Shown here piece by piece: positions 45,103-57,149 of a stretch of DNA of 64,000 nucleotides. This stretch comes from Omphalotus guepiniiformis (taxonomy: Eukaryota; Basidiomycota; Agaricomycetes; Agaricales; Omphalotaceae). The stretch is taken from NCBI GenBank assembly GCA_028554645.1, contig JAQOOI010000015.1, forward strand, positions 620,001-684,000, in the 5' to 3' direction. The translations under genes were made by a program, and so were the position numbers. A model generated the notes under the pieces. The model saw nothing but the letters and a program-made list of their open reading frames with translations. It was not told the origin of the DNA and ran no database searches. Position 1 is the stretch's first letter. The number at the start of each line of letters is the position of its first letter.

Positions 45103-47000
45103 ATTAGCTGTGATAAGACTATTGACAGACTTGAGAGGAACAAGGGATGCCCACTAAAGGCTACTAAAGGCCCCGAGAGAACTTGATCCGCCGCGCGGTG
45201 GATCCGACTCACGCTGGCGCTTCAGATGTTGACTTGTTTCTCCGGAAGGCCGTGTGAGATAGTGAGGTATGTTCTTTATAGGCGCGAGAACGCAAAAACA
45301 GAAGTTAGGAGAACCTAGGGAACTTTTCAAGCTCGTTGCATGAGACATGGAGGTTGTGTTATGTAGGTTACGCGTCTGTGTCTAAAATGAGATGTCGTCA
45401 GCAGTGGTATGTATATACCGGGGTTATGGTGTTAGTAGAAGATGGGAATAGAACTGAATTGCGGTTAAGATTATGGAAGTCTTGCGGCTCCCGGTGTTGA
45501 TATCTTTTATTCCGGCTAGACCCTTGCGAAGCGCCTATATGTACATGTATATCACGAGAGATCAATCATCAAGGTATGTCAAACCGGAGGTCGCTGAGGA
45601 CATTCAGAATATGTACATACTTACTATTGTTCAGGATGTAAGTATCTACACAGCTACACAGCTGACTGGCGTGGTGGAACACTTGCCTAATCGACAGTCG
45701 CGCGCTCATAAGTATCACGAGTGTCAGTCAGCTGTGGTAATTTGTCTATATTGTTTAATTAGTGAATGTATTGAACGCTTGTCATATATGGACCTACTTA
45801 CTGTACGCATGACGCGAAAATCATGCTCGGGAGCCCTGCACAGAAACGATGGTGGCGCTTTGATGGGATTTTGAACGCTCGGCTTTGAACATGGTGGCGC
45901 ATCCTTTCAACGATGGGCGTAACTGCTACGGCGAGAAAATGTGCTTGTTTCATGATAAACACCCGAGAACCAAGGAGAACGGGACATACTAGGGCAAGGT
46001 CAATGTAATATTGTCTCCCGCAGCCTGCGACGTGCGTGGAGATTGTCATACATGGTCGGATCAAACATTTGATAGAAATACATACCCTTCAACGAACTTT
46101 TGGGGATTCGGTCGACGGATTTAGATGGCAAAAGTCAAACCGGTCGGACAACATTGATGGCTTTCTGGGTCACGGAAAATCAGATCAAGAAGTGGGGACA
46201 ATTCGCGTGCCTACAACAATTTATATCAACGGGTGTGATATGGAGACCTTGGAACATATCAGTACTCTCGCTAGTGATGAAATTGAGTGGGATGACATAC
46301 AAGCTGCATATATAATGGCCTTTGATCTGATTCACGACAGGCAACTCTGGGAAAAATGTCAGAATACGGGGAACTATTGCATCGGCGGAAAGATATAACT
46401 ACTTCTGGTTGGAGGTGAAGCTTTGAAGGCCAGCAATGTTCTGACATTCCGTCGAGCAAGGAAATTCTGAATATGAGACGGGCGCGGAGATTACGGAAAG
46501 GAATTGTTTGCCTTATAGGCCTTAGGTTTCATAGAGCTATGTAGTTCGATACTACAGGCGGCTTGAAGTAGGTTGATTTGACGTTGCGGTGCGAACGACA
46601 CTGGATTGTTACAAGTGTCCGCGTTATCCCTCCATGAGCGGGTAAGCGCAGTCACCATGGAGACTCTAGGTACTAGGGAAGAGAATATATCATAACAACA
46701 GAAAAGCTGGATAACACTCACAACATTCTCCTTGAAACCCTGAACATAGATCGAGGAGAACGACTTGCATTTTTCCAGCATTTTTCATTCAGGAGGTCCT
46801 TCGACAAATTTTACCCGTCCAAGGAACGTGGCGCGCGGTTGCTGGCTGACCAAGCGCCCAAATAGAACCAAACTTCCGTTTTATTTTTTTCCCATCAGAC
46901 TCTGACAAACACTTTGGTGGTTTGTTCCCCTTTTCACGCTTTATTCGCAACCAGTCGTTCCTTTCTTCATTACATCTTCCACCCGCCGTATACTGCACTA
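45103..47000. other. Gene-poor stretch and promoter of the G-alpha gene
   Basis: A plus-strand frame 46036-46398 (120 codons) and minus-strand frames near 46491-46781 are open but lack domains. From about 46850 the plus strand is C/T-rich, consistent with the G-alpha promoter. No gene is called. Confidence 0.4.
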
Positions 47001-48677
47001 ATGGGTTGCGTTCAGTCGTCTGGCGTTGACGAGGAGGCTAAGGCCCGTGAGTGCTCTCTTTTTTCGGCTACAATTGGTCAGAGAAACTGACTTGTGGCAA
47101 CGGCGTTAATTTTGGTGGCATTTAGGCAATGATGAGATTGAGAACCAGCTCAAGAGGGATCGTATGATGGCGAAGAATGAGATTAAAATGCTTTTGCTCG
47201 GAGCTGGTGAATCTGGCAAGGTGTGTGTCGGTTCGATGTTTCAGTTCTGACGCTAATCATGGCTCCATGCAAGTCAACGGTCTTGAAGCAAATGAAGCTC
47301 ATTCACCACGGTGGCTACAATGAACAAGAGCGGGATTCTTACAAGGAAATTATCTTCTCTAATACTGTCCAGTCAATGCGGTTCGTCCACTTCCAGCTCA
47401 CCCCTAAAAAATCCGATGTTGACTCCCTTGGACAGTGCGATTCTCGAAGCAATGCCCCATCTTGATCTTTCCCTCACTCCTCAAAATGATGCCCGCCGGG
47501 CCACCATTCTTGCACTTCCTCTTCAGCTCGAGTCAGACGTCCTTCCCAGGGATGTTGTCGACGCCATTCGCTCCCTTTGGAAGGATCCTGGTGTCAAGGA
47601 AGCCGTTCGTCGCTCCCGTGAATTCCAGCTCAACGACTCCGCTGTCTACTACTTCAACTCCATCGACCGTATGGCCGCACCTGGCTACATGCCTACCGAC
47701 CAAGATATCCTGCGTTCTCGTGTCAAGACCACTGGTATCACCGAGACCACCTTCAAGGTTGGTGAGCTCACGTACAAACTGTTCGATGTCGGAGGTCAGC
47801 GAAGTGAACGGAAGAAGTGGATTCACTGTTTCGAGAACGTCACGGCTCTGGTGTTCTTGGTCAGTTTGAGCGAGTATGATCAAATGCTGTACGAGGATGA
47901 GAGTGTGGTATGTCTTGGTCGTTTTTTCACAGTATGCTTTCATTGAATGTTTATGCTTTCCAGAATCGTATGCAAGAAGCTTTGACTCTCTTTGATTCGA
48001 TATGCAATTCGAGATGGTTTGTCAAGACTTCAATCGTGAGTGTCTCCAAGATGTCGTCCACTGGTCACTCATAATTCGTATTCAGATTCTTTTCTTGAAC
48101 AAAATCGATCTGTTTGCTGAGAAGCTACCGCGGTCACCACTAGGTATGTTCCGCGCTTCTCTGTTGGCCAGGCTATCATCTTTTCATTTTCCTTCAATTC
48201 GTCAATTCACTCTAATCGTTTGACGTATTTGAATTTTCCCCTTTTCGCAATTTCCTACAATTCACCCCTGTATGTCAGCCGACACGTCACTGACCATCTC
48301 CACATCTTGTAGGCGACTATTTCCCAGACTACTCTGGAGGCGACAACTATGATGCTGCTTGCGAGTATCTCTTACACCGGTTTGTGAGTTTGAACCAGAG
48401 TGCGGCAACAAAGCAAATCTACGCACATTATACATGTGCTACGGACACTCAGCAAATCAAATGTACGTTTGGCAACCCCTCTTTCGACTAGATACTGATT
48501 ATTTTGTTCCGCTTTCGTTTAAATCTGTCGCCACCGATGTGCCTTTCGCCGACGTCTCCCACGCCACTGCTTCCGGTTGTCACCGATCCCCGATATCCTC
48601 CGCCTTCAATAGTCGTGCTGAGCGCAATTCAAGATATCCTACTCCAGCTTCATCTGAGGGAGTGTGGGCTGCTATAG
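47001..48677 (+). CDS. Heterotrimeric G-protein alpha subunit, 354 aa
   Basis: Eight exons (47001-47046, 47126-47220, 47274-47380, 47436-47907, 47964-48035, 48086-48143, 48313-48462, 48613-48677) give 1065 bases, the usual length. The protein starts MGCVQSSG, so Gly2 can be myristoylated and Cys3 palmitoylated. All nucleotide-binding motifs are intact: GAGESGKS (41-48), [20 protein letters not shown] (200-211), FLNKIDLF with NKID at 269-272, and TCATDTQQI. It ends CGLL, with the cysteine four residues from the end that is the target for ADP-ribosylation in Gi-like proteins. It should couple a seven-helix receptor (for pheromone or nutrients) to cAMP or MAP-kinase signalling at the plasma membrane. 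The last intron is 150 bases, long for this genome. The assignment to a numbered fungal G-alpha class is not possible by eye. Confidence 0.97.
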
Positions 48678-49970
48678 ACTGCATACATTACAGACTTGAT
48701 TTTTTCTCGTCTGTTCTGGGTCTTTTATTTATGTCTTCTTCGCATGCCCTATACACGCTCCTTTCCTAGTGTCTCTCTTTTTGTCGCTGGGTTAGGATAA
48801 CGCAACGATTCTCCGCCTTGCTGCTTGGTTCATTGAATAGCATCCTTGATATCCCCCCCACGGTCCATTGTTCAGGTGGTATGCAGGTCTCCTTATCCAT
48901 CCTAGTCCACCTGCATCTTTTCCGCGTCTTTAGTCTTCTCAACTACTCACGGATGGTTATTGCTTCAATTATATACACTTGAGTGATCGTACCTACACAT
49001 ACCTCTCCAAGTACATACTTAGTATCTACTATTACTACTATATGTTGTTTCTTTCACCATTTTTACGCCTCGTTGTCCCTTTTTCTTCGCCTTCCTTCCT
49101 GTAACTCTCATATCAGCTTCCCGCGTAAGGATTGAACCCCTTGCAGGTGCGATGATATTCATCCTTTCCCTTCTCTTTTCTTGACGAATCAATAATGTCG
49201 GGTGTGATCGGTAACTCGCTGTGGTTATTGTGGTTTTCTCCTTCATTTTCATGCTTTCCCCCCTCGACGACAACCTTTGTTTCCATCAATAGTCTTGTTT
49301 TTTCTTTCTTTCTTTCTTTCCTTCCCCCTTTTTGACGACCCTTTGACTATCTCCTGTTCTTAGTTGAACAAGTACACAGAATTTTTCTTGTTTTTTGTTT
49401 CTTCACCTTGATCAATGGCGACCACTAATCATCGCAACTATTTCTGAAATATTTTGACGGAAGTCGTTTTGCACACACTCGTTTTTAAATTGACGCTCTC
49501 TTTCTCATAATCTCAACTGCTTTCGTTTGATTGCTTTTGTCCTCGGAGATTTGTGTGCTGCGGCAATTGGACAATATGGGTTCGTTTCGAGCGTTGTCAA
49601 TGCCAGATTATGTATCATAGGCCGGCGCCCAGAACTCGGGGTCGCGTACGTGCGTACGTACGTCGTACGGTATTTCCATTCAGTTTGTATTCGGTGAAGG
49701 TAATTAATCATGTGTGTCATGACTCACTGAACACCTAAATGACAATAAATTACAATCTTATGAGTTTCCAATCTCGACTACCATGAAAAAGAGAACTACA
49801 AGTACAAAAGGCTAAAAGCTATAATGAACACCTAAACTGACAATACTCTTTTGAGTTTCCAATCTCGACTACCATGAACAAGACAACTACAAGTACAGAA
49901 CGCTAAAGGCTATAATGAACACTAGACAAATTACATACATACGATGATCTGGAGCATAAGGTACAATCTT
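48678..49970. other. 3' region of the G-alpha gene and a 97-base tandem duplication
   Basis: No gene is supported. The stretch 48700-49500 is rich in T and C. A tandem duplication occupies 49728-49923. Near 49645-49668 the sequence consists mostly of CGTACGTACG-type steps. Confidence 0.5.
49728..49923 (+). repeat. Tandem duplication, two units of 97 and 91 bases
   Basis: The word TGAACACCTAAA begins the units at 49728 and 49825 and, truncated, again at 49916. The units share GAGTTTCCAATCTCGACTAC and CTACAAGTACA with only scattered changes. The repeat lies just 3' of the membrane protein gene D. Confidence 0.85.
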
Positions 49971-51386
49971 CTACTTGTGCATTGGTCCCAACTCCATCTC
50001 AAGGCTAATATTTGAGGTGCCTTGAATTGGGCCTTGCAGATCTATTGCCTCAATGCCTGCACTTTTCTTGCTTTCCTGAACTTGGCTCTGATTAATACTC
50101 ATGCCCAGAGCAGTCCTTAAAAGAATCAGATTTGGAGCAATACCCTGAAAGATGTCCCTGCTGAATTATTACTGGAATTTAATACTTGATTGAAATTGCA
50201 CTTACCACAATCTGAAGAAGAAGTGCATTCATATACATCATTTCAATAAAGCCTGACAATTGCATAGCCAAGCATATGATAAGAGCCACAGGATAAATGA
50301 GCCCTGACTCCAGGCTTTATTACAATGAGTACAAACAAAGTCATCAGAAGAACTAGTAGGCCACTTACACCAGAGCAACTATTGCACCATATCTTGTGTC
50401 AGAGTTATCACTACCAAAGATTTCGGTTGTAGTTTGGTAAATCCACCAGATCCTTCCTGCTATACTTTGTATGTAGCAGAATATACATGGGCAAGTATTG
50501 AGAGCATTGGCTCACCAATCAAAAGTGTTAAGATTATATTTTGAAGAATGTTGATACCCCAAAAAATTACAAATAGATTGTGATCTTGATATGCTTCATA
50601 GTGTTGAGATGTTGAAAGGTGAATCAATTTTGTCTGGACAATGCCTGCACAAACAATTGAACTGACTAATATTCACTTGAAGTTAGACATAAACTGATAA
50701 TGGAATCCATATATGTACATACCACAATTGGCAACAGAAAGAAAGACTGAAAACACAATGGTCCACTTCTTTGAACTCCAAACCAGATAGCAGCGAACAA
50801 TCTGTAGGCAACATATTGATAAGATTTATTAGACCTTAGTGATGAATTGACTAACAAGAACCAGATCAGCTACAAAGCTAGAAATTGCTTTAAGTAAGTG
50901 AGTGGCATATATGGAATTGTCAGCTTACTTTGCTAGGATATACAGCATTGCAATTGCTATTCTGAACAATATCTCCAATCAGACCCAGTCTAAGTCAAGA
51001 AGGCTTTGCAAAGACATACCTGCAATTTAGGTGAATAGTATACTCCAGTTCACTTCTGCTGCCTGCAATAGATACAACTATTCCTGCAGTTGCAAACACA
51101 AATACCACAAGATTGGCAAGTGGATAGAACCAATATCTATTCTTTTGCTGAGAGCTCAGTAAGAAATACACTGGCATCATAGTAAGCACTAGGTTGACAC
51201 CTAGACTCAAAATGAATGAGTTTAACAGGCAATGTTTGAAGAATGTGGAGGCAACATACCATAGCAGAAAGCTTCAAACTGGCACCAAAATTAGTTGATA
51301 TCTCTAATTCAGCCAGAGCACAGATCACTTACAACAAATACAAGCAGAGGTTTTAGTGGGACCTCAAAGACACTGCTATTGCTCAT
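49971..51386 (-). CDS. Multi-pass membrane protein, same family as 5870-7483 (copy D)
   Basis: On the minus strand the chain starts at ATG 51386 (MSNSSVFEVPLKPLLVFV) and ends at TAG 49971-49973. Recognisable blocks are SLGVNLVLTMMPVYFLLSS, the helix ANLVVFVFATAGIVVSIAG, IAIAMLYILA, ADLVLV, IVRCYLVWSSKKWTIVFSV, LESGLIYPVALIICLAMQLSG and GIAPNLILLRTALGMSI, before a polar tail of ~45 residues. The block LESG-YP-A and the last helix align with gene A at 5870-7483. CpG is scarce over the gene and its 5' flank. No break was found, but the exon joints between 50640 and 51130 are inferred and a frameshift there cannot be excluded. Function unknown. Confidence 0.55.
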
Positions 51387-52296
51387 TTCAATAGTAGAGG
51401 CAAAGATTAAGCTGGTGTTGAACTAAGCGAGTAATAGCAGTTGTCAAACCTAGATAAGAGCTTCGCTGGCCTCATTAAATGCAAAAAACACTTTGACTGT
51501 GTTCTATTCTTATAACTATAATACACAGAAACATTCCTATTATTATATGCTAATAGAAGGATGCTAAATGGATATGATAGATAACAAATTGAACTATGCA
51601 TAGCAGCTGTGTTTCCAGAGAAGCAGGTACTTGTCAATCATTGTATTTTGAAAAAAAATACTAATAGAAGAATAGAATATGATAGATATCAACCACAAAC
51701 AGCAGCTGTGTTCTTAGAAAAGCAGGTACTTGTGGATCATCACAGTTCTAAAGTTGTTTCTTAACAGTATTTAGAAAATCAATAGAATTCTGTGTTTGAA
51801 AATCTGGTCTTTTTTCTTTTATCAAATCACTTGGACCACATCAGGGACTGTATGCATGCCAGAGCCTGATTATACCTGGCTAGCATACATAAGATCTTAC
51901 TGGTATCTTTGTGGAATTCTTCAATGTCCTGATGCATTTTTTTTATTTGACTAGGTGTAAACTTTGAATGACATACTGTTGTAGTTCATACATATCCATG
52001 TAGTATCTTATAGATTTTATCTTAGAAAGTAGCATATGGGAACTTGATTATCTCAACAATCTCTATATTCATTAATCAGGAAATCAGGGAGAATCTGCTA
52101 TTTGATTGCAATGGAAGACAGATCCACAGGTATGATCAGGCTCTAGCATGTTTATCTTCATGTATAGGGCAATATCAAGAACTCTGACAATTTTCTGATG
52201 TTCACAATCACATATACTCCATATGATGAACAGGAATGAATCTTCAAGTAGCAATTGATAAAAATAGAAATAATCTTAAGGAATATATTGGGTAGT

Positions 52297-52729
52297 CACC
52301 ACATGGCAGCACAGATATATGGAACAAAACGTGATGCTACATATATTTCAAAAAGGTTTATCATTCTTCATAATCTTTAGAAGAATGGAACAGGGGTGCA
52401 TGTAAAATTACCACTTAATACCTTAACACAATTCTGTGGCATTTAAAGTTGATGATACACAGCCGGAAAAAGACTACCTTATCGGCAAGGGCAAGTAGCG
52501 CTATGTAGTATCACACCTTCAGTGCCTCATAGATACTGAGATGTAAAGTTGAACTCGCAAACTGATCAGAAGAACCATTACATTGACATAGTCAGATTTG
52601 AATGTACTAGTCTAGGGTTGTGGGCTGCAGCTGTACCAAGGTCTTCCCCTGACAATCCATAAGAAGACAGAAGCTTGAAGATCAAACTGTGCTGTGATGT
52701 GTTCCTCAATGCTCATCGACTTTCCCTGG
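52297..52729 (+). repeat. Direct duplication, left copy (433 bases)
   Basis: Begins CACCACATGGCAGCACAGAT and matches 52748-53112 along its length with substitutions and small gaps. Shared landmarks are TAGTATCACACC, CATAGATACTGAGATGT, GATCAGAAGAACCATTA, CTGCAGCT and AAACTGTGCTGT. Confidence 0.8.
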
Positions 52730-52747
52730 GGCAATGATGAGTTAGTG

Positions 52748-53112
52748 CACCACATGGCAGCACAGATCTATGAAACAAACTGTCAGTGTGAAGCTTATAT
52801 TGAGAGGTCTATCATTCTTTATCATGATCTTTAGAAGAATGGGACAGGGTGCATTTAAATTGCCACATAGTTCCTAGCGCTACATAGTATCACACCCTCA
52901 GCGCGTCATAGATACTGAGATGTGAGATTGAACCCCTCAAGTTGATCAGAAGAACCATTAGTACATTGGCATAGTCATATTTGGGTGTAGTACTAGTCTC
53001 AGGCTGCGGGCTGCAGCTTTACCAGGACAATTCACAGGAGGCTATCAGCTAGAAGATTTCAAACTGTGCTGTATGCATTCCTCAACGCTCATATGCATCG
53101 ACTTTTCTTGGG
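52748..53112 (+). repeat. Direct duplication, right copy (365 bases)
   Basis: Counterpart of 52297-52729. At AGCGCGTCATAG this copy has two CpG where the left copy reads AGTGCCTCATAG, so the left copy has lost CpG sites. Confidence 0.8.
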
Positions 53113-53316
53113 AACCTGACCTTACGGGGAACGATTCCACACGTAACATTTGGTGCGTACAGTACGTAGGTACAGGAAAAGACAAATAGAAGAGGAAACG
53201 ATGATGCATAAGTACAGGAAAACCGGATAATCAGTACAAGAAAACATTCAATCAATTTATTTTTCTCTCAACCCACTTGATCATCCTCCATCACACCTCG
53301 TTCTCGTTCTCGATCA

Positions 53317-55052
53317 TCAACTCGACACCACAGGCCACCCACTCGAAAAATTCAAATAGTTAATCCCAAGCACAGCAGCCGTAGTCTCATTCAATCGATC
53401 TTTACCTATAACATAAACACAAACGCACAACACGTCAACCCCAAACCCAAAGTCGCCGGCGAGAGCATGAAAAAAAAACCATCAACACTCACGAACATAA
53501 TGATAAACCATCACATCTCTCCCCGTACCCTCAGAATCCTCATAAACACTTTGTCCTCCAGGCGCATACACATTATCATGTGAAGCAAGGACAAGTGTAC
53601 CAGGTTGATCGGTGACATCTTGACCGATGTCCGTTAGTGATTTGTTTGATTTGTCGAGGAAGGGACCGTTAGGGGAGACGGAGCGTCCTACGAGGACTTT
53701 GTATTCGCGGCCTGGGGGTGGGAGGTTGATTGCCTGTTTGATAGGAAGGGGTTAGGGATTAGATTAGGTAATTTACGGGTTAGGGAATGGTGAGGTGAGG
53801 TGAGGTGAGGTGAGGAGGGAAAAGGAATGAAACTTTGGGGGAGGGAAGGGGAGGGGAGGGAGGGGCTTACGTTTAGAGGTCCTGTTATTCCGTAGGAGAA
53901 GAAGAGGTAGTAGAAACCGTTCTTGTGGAATGTGAATGCACCTTCGGAGGGATGGTTGTCGCCTCCGGCTACATGTTGTCTCTACGAACCCGTAACAGTT
54001 TAGCTTCGGGCTTCTGCCATACACGTATACTGAACATACCGTAGTACTTATTGGTGTAGTGATATTCGTCATATCTACGGCGACGAGGGCAGTTAGCGCG
54101 CGCAGAAATTTTTGTGAGGCGCCGCGTCACGGTAACCGAACGACCTACTCATATGCACGATTCCATCCCTCCACGACCCATACGTGAACACGAGTTCCCC
54201 TCCGTCAACTTGAATGATATTAGGATCAACTACATTGAATATATCAGTACGAAGCGCCTCAGACCATCTGGCGAGGCCCGGGGGTGAATAACTTACTCGC
54301 ATTATAACTATCATTCTCCGCACTCCGCACGACCTCACCCAGATCAGTCCAGTTGCCTGGTTCCATAGTATCGCTCGTAGCGACGCCGATGACGGAGGCG
54401 GTGGGTTCGGAGAGAGCGTAGTAGAGGATGTATTTGTTGTTGAGGAAGGATATGTCGGGTGCCTGCGGGGATGAAAGGGGAGAAAGTTTGATTTGATGAC
54501 GGAAGGGTACTCGGTGGGAATGTAGTACTCACCCAAGTGTTTTGACAGTGGTCGGCTACTTGTATGATGGAGCAATTTGGTAGGACTGATCCTTGGTGGT
54601 CCCATGGTCTGTATCGAAGGTTGAGGTTAGACAGCACGAAAAGTTGAACAGGTTGGGTTACTCACCCCTCAAGTGATTTGGATGTATATATCGAGAAATT
54701 GGATCCTGTGCTGAATAAAAAGTACGACTGGGCCGCCGCCGCCGAGTTAGTTAGTTAGTCAAATCCGAATGCATAACGAAAAGAAGAGTATCGCCTTACC
54801 TGCGAATCAGGATTATAAATGATAGACGGATCCCGCAGTTCGAGGTTATCTACCAGAAGAAAAAAAAAATCAAGTACGTCGGTCAGTCGGCGTGCCAACT
54901 AGGGGGATGAATGAATGTAACTGACCTCCTCCAGGTAACGGTCCAGGCGTGGACTGAGCTTTGGCCGTGGTAAAAAGCAGACTAAAGGAAGCCGAAAGTA
55001 TAGCCAGTGAGAGCGGAACCACGGAGGTTACTCGACTTCCGAATGAAAACAT
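53317..55052 (-). CDS. Secreted GH43 enzyme, arabinan endo-1,5-alpha-L-arabinanase-like, about 350 aa
   Basis: Ten minus-strand exons chain from ATG at 55052 to TGA at 53317-53319. Residues 1-33 form a signal peptide (hydrophobic VVPLSLAILSASFSLLF, cleavage near AKAQS). The five-bladed beta-propeller motifs of family GH43 follow: NLELRDPSIIYN with the catalytic base Asp, WAPDISFLNNKYILYYALS, SYNAxDPNIIQVDGGELVFTYGSW with the probable pKa-modulating Asp, and GGDNHPSEGAFTF with the probable acid Glu. YYLFFSYG and VLASHDNVYAPGGQSVYED come later. The family cuts alpha-1,5-arabinan side chains of pectin outside the cell. One intron (about 53737-53869) carries a GGTGA pentamer repeat. TATATAAA lies at 55154-55161 upstream on the minus strand. 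Related GH43 activities (xylosidase, arabinofuranosidase) cannot be excluded. Confidence 0.88.
53786..53816 (+). repeat. GGTGA pentamer microsatellite inside a GH43 intron
   Basis: Five consecutive GGTGA units lie within the intron separating exons 8 and 9 of the GH43 gene. They have no visible effect on the splice sites. Confidence 0.85.
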
Positions 55053-56849
55053 AATCTTGGGGCACGAAAATCGACACGAAAGATGATGCAACCACTGCAG
55101 AATTGAATTGGATTGAATGTTGAAACCCCCTCCGTGGCCCGTGGGCTCAATGGTTTATATAGTGTACATGTATAGCGGCAGTGACGGCGAATAGAGGCCA
55201 CCCCCGGCCCACTCGTGACGACGGCCTTCGGGCTGTAATGTGGAGATGATTTCTATCAAGGTTCATGCGTGTCCATGCATGCATCGGTTTGGGTGGCAAC
55301 TTGAACTTGAAGAAGTTGGAGTCGTTTCATTTTTTTACTCGGCTAGAGGAGACCTATGTGGAGCTGAGGAGGCGCTGAACTCGGCAGGTGGATTGGTTTG
55401 GACTTGCAGGCAGGCAAGGATTGTCATATGTAGCATGAGTTTCTTTGGGGGGTACTGTATTGACATCATTGCGTATTGAGCTGTGCACAGTAGCAAGTGC
55501 ACTGCATTACCTGGAGGGAGGGAGAACATCGTATCATTGAAGTGCACATAGTACAGAAGAAATCACGCACGGAAAGTGAGGCCTTGAGGCCTAGAAACGC
55601 TTTGACTAACTCTCTTGTCATCGTGACCATTGACTTCATGGTCCTTTGTCTAAATCCTCGCACGAAGCAGAATCTCGAACTTGAAGTCAAGCTTCACTTG
55701 CGCGCGCCCTCCAGAAACCCCCCAACGTCAAGGTTCGTCATCGTTTCGCTCACTGCTGAGTAAATCAAGATGAAGGTCGACCAACGAGCAAGGTATAGTG
55801 GTAATGCGCCAGATAGAATTCAGATGAGGTGGTGTGGAAGCAAGAGTCGAGATCGCCAGCACGCCGCGTTCAAGTTGCGCTAAATTTTTGTACGTGTGGC
55901 AGTGCAATATATACTTCTTTTCTGACCTCTCGTACTCGACTATGCACTGGGCTTACTGATATTTTTCAACAAGTTGACTAGGATCGCTCAAATAAAAATC
56001 TCCTGAGAGCGTACTGAGGCCTGCAGGCCTGAGGTTTGGCATGAAGCGCTCGCTAGCATAGTACTAGCGCTTACCTCGAAGCCGTCCTCCTTTCGCCTTC
56101 ATTCTCTTTGCCTTCACTTTTCTGTCTTCGTCTGTTCATCACCTCTCACTGAGGCTGTTTCATTCTTTCTCCATCGCAGCAGACTCGAACGGACCTGGAG
56201 CTGGGAATCAAAGGCGTCAACACCTGGTGGATGACCACGAAACGCGGAAGACATTTTCTCCAGATCAGTTCTTGTTTTAGCTTGCACGACCTCATCCGAA
56301 TGTTTCTTTTCGCAAGTGAGCTACTTATGTATTCTAAATCTTCCAAAATCATTCGCGACCCCGATCGTCCCCACACAGAACTTCTTTACGAGCGGCACTC
56401 GACTCATTCCCCGACTCACGGTGCGTTGCTGAGCTTTCTATCTTTCACTCTTCCTCATTAACTTCCAAATCTTCCAACTACTTATGGCCCAGGGATGCAT
56501 CGATGAAGCTTTGAAGTGGCGGCGAATTTGACAGTTTCACACAAGAAATGTAATGTAATGTGATCCTGATCCTGAACGTAATGAACCTTTTGCGTTTGCA
56601 ATCGTTAACGACTACAAAGGACGACCGAGTCGTGAATATGATATGATATGGACGCTCAACTCAACTGACATCCTGAGTCACTGATCCTGCTATCACTCGC
56701 TCTCTTCCATTGATCCAGCTGGATTCTGGATTCTGGTTGCAGGTCGTCAGGCGGGGTTCACGCATCGACTCGGAGGTGATCCATAGCCTGATGTGGTACG
56801 TACTACATAATGCAATACTCTGGGAGGGATCATCGTCGTCCGTACTCCC
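55053..56849. other. Intergenic, no supported gene
   Basis: The first 120 bases hold the GH43 promoter with TATATAAA at 55154-55161 (minus strand). Frames near 55240-55763 and 56146-56461 are open on both strands but lack domains. Confidence 0.45.
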
Positions 56850-57149
56850 CCCAGGAGATTCCCTTCAGTTCCCGAGAAGGTTCGCTATGAAAAGCTTTGT
56901 TATTTCTCGTATCCAGGTTCGCTTATTTGGAAATTTAAACGTTTAGACGTTGACATTTGAATATGTAGTTGGACAAGAGTCAAGACGATTCAGAAATTCG
57001 TCTTTGAATTCAAGCACCAGAAAGAAGGATATCTTGCTGTAGCTCTTGCTGTACACGAAAACCCAGGAGATCTAGTTGATAATCTGAGAAAAGATCATGG
57101 TGCCAGGAATGGCTACTCGGCATATGCTAATGCAGTGGTGTCTAAGTAG
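56850..57149 (+). pseudogene. Epoxide hydrolase remnant, last two exons only
   Basis: The segment from 56965 matches the last exon of the epoxide hydrolases at 4-12 kb. After an intron ending in TAG at the same phase it reads WTRVKTIQKFVFEFKHQKEG, then VHENPGDLVDNLRK and ARNGYSAY, ending at TAG 57147-57149. Before the intron, 56850-56876 resembles the end of exon 7. The catalytic histidine motif GGHFAAHE is replaced by GYLAVALAVHE, and everything upstream is missing. The fragment is thus a dead relic, about 45 kb from the intact genes. Confidence 0.7.

Larger units (their letters stand above)
51387..53316. other. CpG-poor non-coding DNA with two direct duplications
   Basis: No gene is supported. 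Between about 51466 and 52329 there is no CpG. Direct repeats lie at 51549-51640/51659-51740 and at 52297-52729/52748-53112. Confidence 0.5.

Noticed and set aside
46036..46398. 120-codon plus-strand frame
   Set aside because: Ordinary composition but no recognisable domain, promoter or relation to neighbours.
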